Positions 15,678-21,148 of a DNA stretch of 21,148 bases are shown here, piece by piece. Position 1 is the stretch's first letter. Each line of letters opens with the position of its first letter. The notes beneath the pieces were generated by a model. It saw only the letters and a program-made list of their open reading frames with translations, made no database searches and was not told the DNA's origin. The DNA lies in assembly GCA_964440295.1 (NCBI GenBank), contig CAYTRT010000024.1, forward strand, positions 1 to 21,148, written 5' to 3'. The position numbers were made by a program, and so were the translations under genes. The DNA comes from CALIKS01 sp964440295 (GTDB taxonomy: Archaea; Thermoproteota; Nitrososphaeria_A; Caldarchaeales; Calditenuaceae).

Positions 15678-16694
15678 TTAAGGTGTAATAATTATTTTTT
15701 CGCATTCTCTTGAGTCATATATTTCGAGGGCCTCGTCAAACCTATCCAAGCTTAATCGGTGCGTTATTAAATCACCGACCTCTAATATTTTTTCACTAAT
15801 TAGGCCTAATGCCTCGGTCATCTCTCTTTCAGAAGCTGCGTTGCTCGTCACAATCGACAGCTCATAATTAACTAGTCTGCTAACATCATAGTCAAGCCTA
15901 GAGTTATGTGGTGGCAGCCCAAACAGACAGAGGGTGCCGCCTGGCCTCGTGCAGTCAAGCGCAGTGGCTAGGCCCTTAATGCTACCTGTCGCAACTATTG
16001 CAAGGTCGACCCCGCCTCTTTGATTAATATACGGTAACTGGCCTGCTAAATCGTTACTCATAACTACTTCTGCACCCTGCCTCTCTGCAAATCTTAACCG
16101 GTACTCAGTTATGTCGGAGCCTATGATTAATTTTACTCCGTAATGTCTGAGTAGCTTTATGAATAAAACGCCGATTGGTCCCAAACCCATGACTAGCACG
16201 CTTATTCCTGGCCTTATCCTTACTCTCCTCAAGGCTCTCAGACAGCAAGCTAGAGGCTCCGCGAGGGTAGCCTCTTCCACGTTTACATTCTTTACGATTG
16301 CATGAACACCCTTCTTGCTTACGATCCAGGCCGGCACCTTAAAAAACTCGGAAAAACCTCCTGGAATAAAGTTGTACTTCCTATATTCTGGGCACATGGT
16401 TTCGCTGCCATTGAGACAGTAATAACAGCTCCCACACTCGACGTGGTGGTGCGGAACGACCAGCATGCCCTTTTCCAGACCAGCTATCTCTCCTCCAGTC
16501 TCTTCTACAGTTCCGACGGCTTCATGCCCAATAATCGGTTTAGACCCCCTGTAGTGACCCCTAATCTTTTCGACATCTGTCCCACATATGCCACAGGCCA
16601 TCATCCTAATCGTCACTTCGCCTATCTCTGGCCGTGGATATGGAAGATCCACCAGCTTAGCCTTGCCGAACTCCTCTATCACTACTGCCTTCAA
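15678..16694 (-). CDS. Zinc-dependent medium-chain dehydrogenase
   Basis: This 338-residue NAD(P)-dependent alcohol/polyol dehydrogenase has catalytic-zinc ligands C37 (GICGTD), H57-E58 (IIGHEAVG) and probably E146 (LAEPLAC). The structural zinc site C87-x2-C90-x2-C93-x7-C101 is complete. The Rossmann motif is VMGLGPIG at 168-175, and D194 in IGSDITEYR at the end of the second strand favours NAD over NADP. Relatives include L-threonine, sorbitol and glucose dehydrogenases; I cannot choose between them. The start is TTG 16694. An out-of-frame ATG 5 nt upstream forms the two-codon ORF ATG ACT TGA, overlapping the TTG. It is transcribed alone and converges on the aldolase gene. Confidence 0.92.
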   Translation of the reverse strand: MKAVVIEEFGKAKLVDLPYPRPEIGEVTIRMMACGICGTDVEKIRGHYRGSKPIIGHEAVGTVEETGGEIAGLEKGMLVVPHHHVECGSCYYCLNGSETMCPEYRKYNFIPGGFSEFFKVPAWIVSKKGVHAIVKNVNVEEATLAEPLACCLRALRRVRIRPGISVLVMGLGPIGVLFIKLLRHYGVKLIIGSDITEYRLRFAERQGAEVVMSNDLAGQLPYINQRGGVDLAIVATGSIKGLATALDCTRPGGTLCLFGLPPHNSRLDYDVSRLVNYELSIVTSNAASEREMTEALGLISEKILEVGDLITHRLSLDRFDEALEIYDSRECEKIIITP

Positions 16695-16699
16695 GTCAT
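16691..16699 (-). other. Two-codon mini-ORF overlapping the dehydrogenase start
   Basis: ATG ACT TGA: the TGA shares bases with the TTG start. The ATG lies about 27 nt from the TATA centre, exactly where transcription should begin, so it would be a leaderless AUG. Confidence 0.4.
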
Positions 16700-16720
16700 T
16701 TTAAGGAGCTAATCGAGCAT

Positions 16721-16732
16721 CCTATAAATATT
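16721..16732 (-). promoter_or_regulatory. TATA promoter of the dehydrogenase gene
   Basis: The minus strand reads AATATTTATAGG, centred about 32 bp upstream of TTG 16694. The remaining gap to etfA (to 16812) holds the etfA 3' flank and no gene that I can see. Confidence 0.6.
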
Positions 16733-16812
16733 GGCCCAAGTCACACATCAGAGACAGATAGTAGAAAACCATCAATTTCTCATACGATGAAGTTGTACGA
16801 AAATTATCTTTC

Positions 16813-17850
16813 TTATTTGACCTTTCTATTCTTAATTTCTTCAATCAATGCCGGTAATATTACTCTGTAGTCTCCAACGATACCATAGTCGGCGTTTTCG
16901 AATATCGGCGCGTCTGGATCATTATTTATCGCTACGACGGTGACTGCCTCCCTTATTCCAAACAGGTGCTGTGCGGCGCCGGAAATGCCAATGGCCATGT
17001 ACAGCGTGGCCTTTACGGATTTACCAGTCTGTCCAACCTGTCTATCATGAGGGATCCATCCCGCATCAACCGCCTTTCTCGAGCCGGCAACCACGCCGTT
17101 TAGCAACTGCGCAAGACTCTCCAGTAGCTTGAATCCTTCTGGTGAACCGATACCCCTGCCCCCAGCAACCACTACTTCTGCTTTCTCTATCGGTACTTCC
17201 TCAGTCTTAATCTCCTCACTGACAACTAGCTTCGCCATTGGTGTCGGGATCTCGAGCCTCTCCTCGATTATATCTCCGTTTCTTTTCTCATCTCTCTTAG
17301 GAAGTTTGAAGACGTTGGGACGAACAGTCGATATCTGGGGTCTCCGTTCAGGCGATTTAATATGCGCGAGCAGTGTTGCGCCGTATGGAGGCCTAATCAT
17401 AATTAAGTCCCTCGTCGAAGTGTCTACGTCGAAGTCTGTACAGTCAGCAGTTATTCCGCCTCTTACGGCATTCGCAACATATGGAATCATCTCTCTACCT
17501 CTAAGAGTGCCTGCTGCCAGTAACACTTCTGGTCTATACTTCATTACTAGCTTTGTTAAAGTCGCTGCGTAAACGTCAGGATAATATGTCCTGAGCCTCT
17601 CATCATCAACATATATCACCTTGTCGGCTCCGTAGTATATCGGCTCCATTAAGAATCGTTTAACATCGTGTCCTAGAATGACTCCGCAGAGCTCTGTTTG
17701 GAGTTTTTCAGCAATCATCCTCCCCGGGCTAAGTAGTTGTAGCGATGATTCATTGACCTCGCCGTCGAATGTCTCTATAAATATCCAGACTCCGCGCCAG
17801 TCGTTCTTATTTATGGGCTCCCATTCGGGGCATCCAGCTGTCGGACTCAT
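16813..17850 (-). CDS. etfA: Electron transfer flavoprotein alpha subunit (EtfA/FixB)
   Basis: This 345-residue subunit carries one FAD. The N-terminal half starts in FixB style with NDWRGVWIFIETFDG at about 16-30. The C-terminal FAD domain begins near 223 and contains VVVAGGRGIGSPEGF, AGSRKAVDAGWIPHDRQVGQ at 255-274, TGKSVKATLYMAIGISGAAQ at 275-294 and NNDPDAPIFENADYGIVGD. These hold the FAD-binding arginine, QTGK and SGAxQH motifs. ATG 17850 overlaps the etfB stop by one base (TAATG), so it is translationally coupled. It is the last gene of fixC-fixX-etfB-etfA. Complexes of this composition (EtfABCX) oxidise NADH and split the electrons between a quinone and ferredoxin or flavodoxin. Confidence 0.96.
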   Translation of the reverse strand: MSPTAGCPEWEPINKNDWRGVWIFIETFDGEVNESSLQLLSPGRMIAEKLQTELCGVILGHDVKRFLMEPIYYGADKVIYVDDERLRTYYPDVYAATLTKLVMKYRPEVLLAAGTLRGREMIPYVANAVRGGITADCTDFDVDTSTRDLIMIRPPYGATLLAHIKSPERRPQISTVRPNVFKLPKRDEKRNGDIIEERLEIPTPMAKLVVSEEIKTEEVPIEKAEVVVAGGRGIGSPEGFKLLESLAQLLNGVVAGSRKAVDAGWIPHDRQVGQTGKSVKATLYMAIGISGAAQHLFGIREAVTVVAINNDPDAPIFENADYGIVGDYRVILPALIEEIKNRKVK

Positions 17851-18650
17851 TATATCTTTACACCCTCCTCAGCCAATCTATCAAGCAGCCACCTAGCCGC
17901 TTCCCTTGCATCATCCCCGCTGAACCTCTGCTTTTTCCTAGGTATCGATGGGGTAGGAATACACTTCATAACTCTTGTAGGAGAGCCTCTCAGACCTACA
18001 CATTCGCTGTTTAACTTTAGCTCATTATTCGTCCACACATCTATCAGTGTTTCCATCTTGGCCCTGAGCTTAAACGAAAGCCTTACGGGTCTAGGATCAT
18101 TACTCTTCATCGCTGTGACTAATAGGCAGGGCAGCGGGAGCTCGTATGTCTCGATCCTTTTTTCCAGTTTCCTCTTTGCCCTAATGACCCCATCTACGTA
18201 CTTTGCATCAGTCACGTAGTATAGGTATGGAAGTTTTAGCCAAGCGGCCACTTGCCCACCAATATGCGCAGTAGAGCTGTCAATAGTTTCTTGCCCAAAA
18301 AGCAATAGATCGTATGGCTTAAGCCTCTCTATTGCTCGAGCTAAAGTGTAGGAAGTGGCAAACGTATCGGCGCCAGCAAACACTCTATCACTTATTAGCA
18401 CAGCTCTATCGACTCCCATCCCGAGGACAAACTCTAGGCCAGTCTTAGCAGCCGGTGGGGCCATGCTCAGCGCGGTAATCTTGCCTCCGTAAAGTTCTTT
18501 TAGCCTCAAAGCCATCTCGACTGCGTTTAAATCGTGTGGATTAATGATGCTAGGTATCCCCTCTCTGATCAGGGTTCCTGTCGCCGGATCTATGTTCACC
18601 ACCTGAGTGTTGGGCACCCATTTAACAGCCACTATAATGTTGAGCCCCAT
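17850..18650 (-). CDS. etfB: Electron transfer flavoprotein beta subunit (EtfB/FixA)
   Basis: With ATG 18650 the protein has 266 residues. It starts MGLNIIVAVKWVPNTQVV and has INPHDLNAVEMALRLKE, the segment FAGADTFATSYTLARAI at about 91-107, and the nucleotide loop FGQETIDSSTAHIGGQVA at about 118-135, a FixA-type variant of the ETF-beta signature. In bifurcating ETFs this loop holds a second FAD instead of AMP. The frame is open to 18689, but that would overlap fixX by 32 nt. GGTGATC (plus-strand 18656-18662) sits 5 nt before ATG 18650 and 2 nt before the adjacent ATG 18653, so 18650 is preferred and 18653 possible. Confidence 0.94.
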   Translation of the reverse strand: MGLNIIVAVKWVPNTQVVNIDPATGTLIREGIPSIINPHDLNAVEMALRLKELYGGKITALSMAPPAAKTGLEFVLGMGVDRAVLISDRVFAGADTFATSYTLARAIERLKPYDLLLFGQETIDSSTAHIGGQVAAWLKLPYLYYVTDAKYVDGVIRAKRKLEKRIETYELPLPCLLVTAMKSNDPRPVRLSFKLRAKMETLIDVWTNNELKLNSECVGLRGSPTRVMKCIPTPSIPRKKQRFSGDDAREAARWLLDRLAEEGVKI

Positions 18651-18657
18651 CATTTGA

Positions 18658-18957
18658 TCACCCAAATCTGTACTGAACGCCTCTACCACTCAGCGGGTAA
18701 TTCCAATTGATTGCCTCGTGAGGACAAACTATTCTGCAAGTCCCGCATTCTAGGCATCCTTCATAGCTGAACAACATCTCGTTTCCAGTCAACGTATAAC
18801 AACCTGCTGGGCATAAATAAGTACAGATCTTTTTATCGCAGAGTTTTCTACACTTATCATAATCGACGGTTATATGTGGCCGAGTATCTACGTCCCATAC
18901 ATTCGAGTTTAACACATCATCGACCTTAGCTTTCTTTATAGTTTTTGTAACACTCAT
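18658..18957 (-). CDS. fixX: FixX ferredoxin-like protein
   Basis: This is a 99-residue iron-sulfur partner of FixC. It has nine cysteines: C36, C40, C45, C49, C53 and the 4Fe-4S motif C68-x2-C71-x2-C74-x3-C78-P. It closes with NWNYPLSGRGVQYRFG, the FixX signature end. Cysteine number allows two clusters, as reported for EtfX of archaeal EtfABCX. Residues 1-30 are a charged lead without cysteines. The start is ATG 18957, which overlaps the fixC stop as ATGA; the frame is open ten codons further, inside fixC. FixX passes electrons from the ETF to FixC and quinone. Confidence 0.93.
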   Translation of the reverse strand: MSVTKTIKKAKVDDVLNSNVWDVDTRPHITVDYDKCRKLCDKKICTYLCPAGCYTLTGNEMLFSYEGCLECGTCRIVCPHEAINWNYPLSGRGVQYRFG

Positions 18958-20243
18958 ATCGCCCTCACCAATTTCAAAACATCCCACAAGATAGATACTA
19001 GGGAGGTTTTACCCTTAATTGATTCTCGAAATGCATCTAATAACTTTGGTGATGAATCTTTTATCTCGTAAAGTCTCTTAGCAGCATCGGTAATTAGTGT
19101 TGGATAAAGATTGAAGACCTCGCTCGCCTCAAATATCTTAGATACGCCGCTGTGTCGTTTCAGCTCCTTCATTATGAAGCTCTCCTCCAACATCTTCTGA
19201 TAGCAGGACAAATTCTCAGAACTATAGCTCCCCTCTCCGTGTGCTCTAATTATGGCTTTAGCCGCTAGGTATCCACTGTAGGCCGCAAAGTCGACCCCCC
19301 TAATCGTGTATCCAAGATTAAGCAGTAAACCAGCAGCGTCTCCCACAATTAACAATCCATTACTGTATAACCTCTCTGGGAGAACATTCAACCCAGCCTC
19401 AGGAGTTAAATGAGCACCATACTCTAATAATGCTCCATCACCGATTATATTCGCTATCGCTGGACTTAGTCGAAGCCTTTCAAGAAGATTAAACACGTGC
19501 TGATCAATTCCTTTACGAGCAGCCTCTAGCAAAATCACTAGTCCTAGGCTTATCGTAGATGAATTCGTGTAAAGGAAGGCGCCTCCTGGAAGATAGTTGG
19601 TCGGCTCACCCATCATTAGCCAGGCTAGTCCCTCGCCAGATGAGAGGCCAAAGCGCTCCTCAATCTTCTGAGAATCAAGCCGAATCACGTATTTTACTCC
19701 GAGAGCCACCTGACGAGGAGACAACTTGGGAGTGAGGCCTAGCTTCTCGAGGAGAAGCCTGTTTATGCCCTCGGCATCTACAACAACATCGGCCCTAAGT
19801 ATGTCGTCTCCACATCTCACTCCCTTAACAACTCTATCCTCAACAAAGAAATCATCAACCCTAACATCTGTAACTATTATAGCTCCGGCCTGCTCTGCTT
19901 TCTGAGCCATCCAGCCAGCAAGCCTAGAAAGATAGGCAGTAAAACTAGTAGAATCATTAGAGCTATACTCAATGGTGAATAATTCTCCATTAGACATTAG
20001 GCTGATCCGCTCTTTCCTCACCCACCTCTCTATGGGTGCCTCATTCCTGAAATTCGGATAGATCTCCTCCAATGGGTAAGAATATACTCTTCCACCGTAA
20101 AGATTTTTTGATCCGGGCGTTCTCCCCCTCTCTAAAACAACCACCTTAAGTCCATTTGCTGCAAGTGTATAGGCAGCAGCCAAGCCTGCAGGACCAGCAC
20201 CAACGACTGCAACATCAGGCCGGAAACTTACAACCTCAGTCAT
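18954..20243 (-). CDS. fixC: FixC, ETF:quinone oxidoreductase-like flavoprotein
   Basis: This 429-residue FAD protein passes ETF electrons to the membrane quinone. The N-terminal dinucleotide fold has VAVVGAGPAGLAAAY at 11-25 (G15, G17, G20) with E38 at the end of the second strand. SKNLYGGRVYSYPLEE at about 45-60 is typical of FixC. The second FAD motif VDAEGINRLL and the third, GDAAGLLLNLGYTIRGVDFA, are both present. It has no transmembrane helix; related proteins bind the membrane through an amphipathic region. ATG 20243 heads the etf operon, with a TATA box about 48 bp upstream. Short relatives without Fix partners are geranylgeranyl reductases, but the linked fixX and etfBA make FixC the clear call. 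Confidence 0.95.
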   Translation of the reverse strand: MTEVVSFRPDVAVVGAGPAGLAAAYTLAANGLKVVVLERGRTPGSKNLYGGRVYSYPLEEIYPNFRNEAPIERWVRKERISLMSNGELFTIEYSSNDSTSFTAYLSRLAGWMAQKAEQAGAIIVTDVRVDDFFVEDRVVKGVRCGDDILRADVVVDAEGINRLLLEKLGLTPKLSPRQVALGVKYVIRLDSQKIEERFGLSSGEGLAWLMMGEPTNYLPGGAFLYTNSSTISLGLVILLEAARKGIDQHVFNLLERLRLSPAIANIIGDGALLEYGAHLTPEAGLNVLPERLYSNGLLIVGDAAGLLLNLGYTIRGVDFAAYSGYLAAKAIIRAHGEGSYSSENLSCYQKMLEESFIMKELKRHSGVSKIFEASEVFNLYPTLITDAAKRLYEIKDSSPKLLDAFRESIKGKTSLVSILWDVLKLVRAI

Positions 20244-20283
20244 TTTTATCTCGCCTATCTACAAATGCCAATTTCTCAACGCG

Positions 20284-20299
20284 CATTATTTATACTATA
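20284..20299 (-). promoter_or_regulatory. TATA promoter of the fixCX-etfBA operon
   Basis: The minus strand contains TTATAGTATAAATAAT, two overlapping TATA-like boxes centred about 48 bp upstream of ATG 20243. The predicted leader is about 20-25 nt and contains GGCGAG 6-11 nt before the ATG. Confidence 0.5.
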
Positions 20300-20330
20300 A
20301 ACAGTGATTTGAAAAGATTCAAAATTCTGA

Positions 20331-20353
20331 TGTATATATTTATAATGTATACA
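20331..20353. promoter_or_regulatory. Palindromic operator candidate in the fixC/DUF2148 gap
   Basis: A 23-bp imperfect palindrome with end half-sites TGTATA and TATACA; 9 of 11 arm positions pair. It lies about 40 bp upstream of the fixC TATA box, in the shared 215-bp divergent gap. The region is AT-rich, which raises the chance level. Confidence 0.35.
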
Positions 20354-20395
20354 AACCTCCCTTTAAAAATAACTAACTCCCTGAAAAAACCGTCC

Positions 20396-20424
20396 AGTAT
20401 TGAGGTCCAAAAATAGTATTGAGG
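20396..20424 (+). repeat. Direct repeat pair before the DUF2148 gene
   Basis: AGTATTGAGG occurs exactly at 20396-20405 and 20415-20424, start to start 19 bp, about two helical turns. Between them is the TATA-like AAAAATAG. The arrangement could be a tandem operator straddling the promoter. Confidence 0.45.
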
Positions 20425-20435
20425 AAATTCTAAAT

Positions 20436-20462
20436 ATGGGTGATGTAAGTTTTAATCCATGA
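20436..20462 (+). other. Eight-codon mini-ORF overlapping the DUF2148 gene start
   Basis: An ATG at 20436 opens a frame encoding MGDVSFNP. Its TGA at 20460-20462 overlaps the DUF2148 start codon as ATGA. It contains GGTGAT, which is 14 nt from the main ATG and too far to be its ribosome binding site. Confidence 0.4.
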
Positions 20463-21004
20463 ATCTCGATCTAAAGAACATAGTCTCAGATATTGCTAAA
20501 TTGTTGGTAGTCAGTGCTAGGACGGCGCCAAAAGCAAGAGGAATTGATGACTTAGAGATTACTATCCTTTCAAGCAGCGACGAGTTAGAAAAACTAGCAG
20601 CAAAGATGGACGAACTGTCAAGAGATGAAAAGATGAAATTTTTTTCAAGGGACGCCGTGAATGTGAGGCAGTCTCACGCAGTGCTTTTGATAGGAGTAAA
20701 ATCGTCTAAGCCTAAGGAACTTGACTGCGGAGGTTGTGGCTATGAGACGTGTAACGGATTCAGAGGCGCAAGCAGGAGTAGTGGGAAAGGATACTCAGGC
20801 CCCAACTGCATCTTTCAACTAGTAGATCTCGGCATAGCGATTGGCTCAGCAGTAAAGACCGCTTCATTACTAAACGTAGACAACAGAATCATGTACTCAA
20901 TAGGAGTCGCAGCATTAAAGCTGGGACTGCTAAAAGAGTCAGAAATAGCATTCGGAATACCGCTGTCAGCCTATGGAAAAAGCATCTACTTTGATCGGAA
21001 ATAA
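20459..21004 (+). CDS. DUF2148 ferredoxin-domain protein
   Basis: This 181-residue protein belongs to the DUF2148 family of small cytoplasmic proteins found mainly in archaea and anaerobic bacteria. The N-terminus has LLVVSARTAPKARGIDDLEI at about 15-34, a family hallmark. The cysteine set C90-x2-C93-x4-C98 (CGGCGYETC) with C117 (PNC) resembles a 4Fe-4S site. The hydrophobic LVDLGIAIGSAV and a C-terminal LSAYGKSIYFDR follow, also typical. The function is unknown. It diverges from the etf operon, so an electron-transfer link is possible. The ATG at 20459 is preceded by a mini-ORF and by two direct repeats. Confidence 0.9.
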   Translation: MNLDLKNIVSDIAKLLVVSARTAPKARGIDDLEITILSSSDELEKLAAKMDELSRDEKMKFFSRDAVNVRQSHAVLLIGVKSSKPKELDCGGCGYETCNGFRGASRSSGKGYSGPNCIFQLVDLGIAIGSAVKTASLLNVDNRIMYSIGVAALKLGLLKESEIAFGIPLSAYGKSIYFDRK

Positions 21005-21148
21005 AAGATAAAAATCGACCAAGAGGAACGGCACATAAACAGTCGCGTATAGACTTTTAGAGACAAAGCAAAAGAGCCTATTCATACATCAATTAAGCAT
21101 TAATAGCAAGTTATGCGAACCATATATGTGAGTCAATTTTGACGCGCG
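21005..21148. other. Terminal non-coding stretch
   Basis: After the DUF2148 stop I see no supported gene. The minus strand is open for 19 codons from the window edge, too short to assign. Confidence 0.4.

Noticed and set aside
16733..16812. C/D box sRNA-like motifs (TTGATGG, later CTGATGT) in the gap before the dehydrogenase
   Set aside because: Box C and C' are imperfect, no CTGA D boxes follow at the right spacing, and the stretch runs into the dehydrogenase promoter.
21090..21148. Minus-strand open frame entering from the right edge
   Set aside because: Only 19 codons, no recognisable motif and no start visible.

Overview
The window comes from an archaeon, most likely a thermophilic member of the Thermoproteota (Crenarchaeota-like). 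It carries archaeal replication genes (RfcS/RfcL clamp loader, Orc1/Cdc6), the archaeal trio ribosomal S8e, SRP19 and Gar1, a Rio1 kinase, TATA boxes about 25-33 bp upstream of start codons, GGTGAT-type ribosome binding sites and many TTG or GTG starts. I cannot name a genus. Every strand interval over 300 bases is coding. No tRNA, rRNA, CRISPR array, insertion sequence or recognisable origin was seen.

Layout. (1) 1-1443, plus strand: the 3' end of rfcS, then rfcL. (2) 1472-5889, minus strand: a carbohydrate-type ABC importer (binding protein, two permeases) with a YkgJ-type cysteine-cluster protein coupled to its end; no ATPase gene is present. (3) 5971-7134, minus: orc1/cdc6. (4) 7192-10492, minus: a MoxR-like AAA+ ATPase, a CoxE-like VWA protein and a divergent MoeA in one tight operon, resembling the accessory genes of molybdenum hydroxylases. 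(5) 10584-11577, minus: rps8e-srp19-gar1. (6) 11668-13290, minus: a nitrilase-family amidohydrolase and rio1. (7) 13386-15662, plus: a class I aminotransferase, a YCII-domain protein and a DhnA/LsrF-type class I aldolase. (8) 15678-16694, minus: a zinc-dependent medium-chain dehydrogenase. (9) 16813-20243, minus: fixC-fixX-etfB-etfA, a complete EtfABCX set of the kind that bifurcates electrons from NADH to quinone and ferredoxin/flavodoxin. (10) 20459-21004, plus: a DUF2148 four-cysteine protein, divergent from fixC across a 215-bp regulatory gap.

How the genes fit together. The metabolic part suggests a sugar- or peptide-using organism with ETF-based low-potential electron chemistry and a molybdenum (or tungsten) hydroxylase encoded elsewhere. 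The housekeeping blocks are ordinary. Several start codons are moved from the longest open frame to sites that overlap the upstream stop by four bases (TTGA, GTGA, ATGA).

The most unusual signal is that five genes with no overlapping upstream gene (cdc6, srp19, rps8e, the dehydrogenase, the DUF2148 gene) are preceded by a 2-8 codon ATG mini-ORF whose TGA overlaps the real start codon. This looks like termination-reinitiation coupling built into leaders. It is a pattern read by eye from few cases and needs a genome-wide count.
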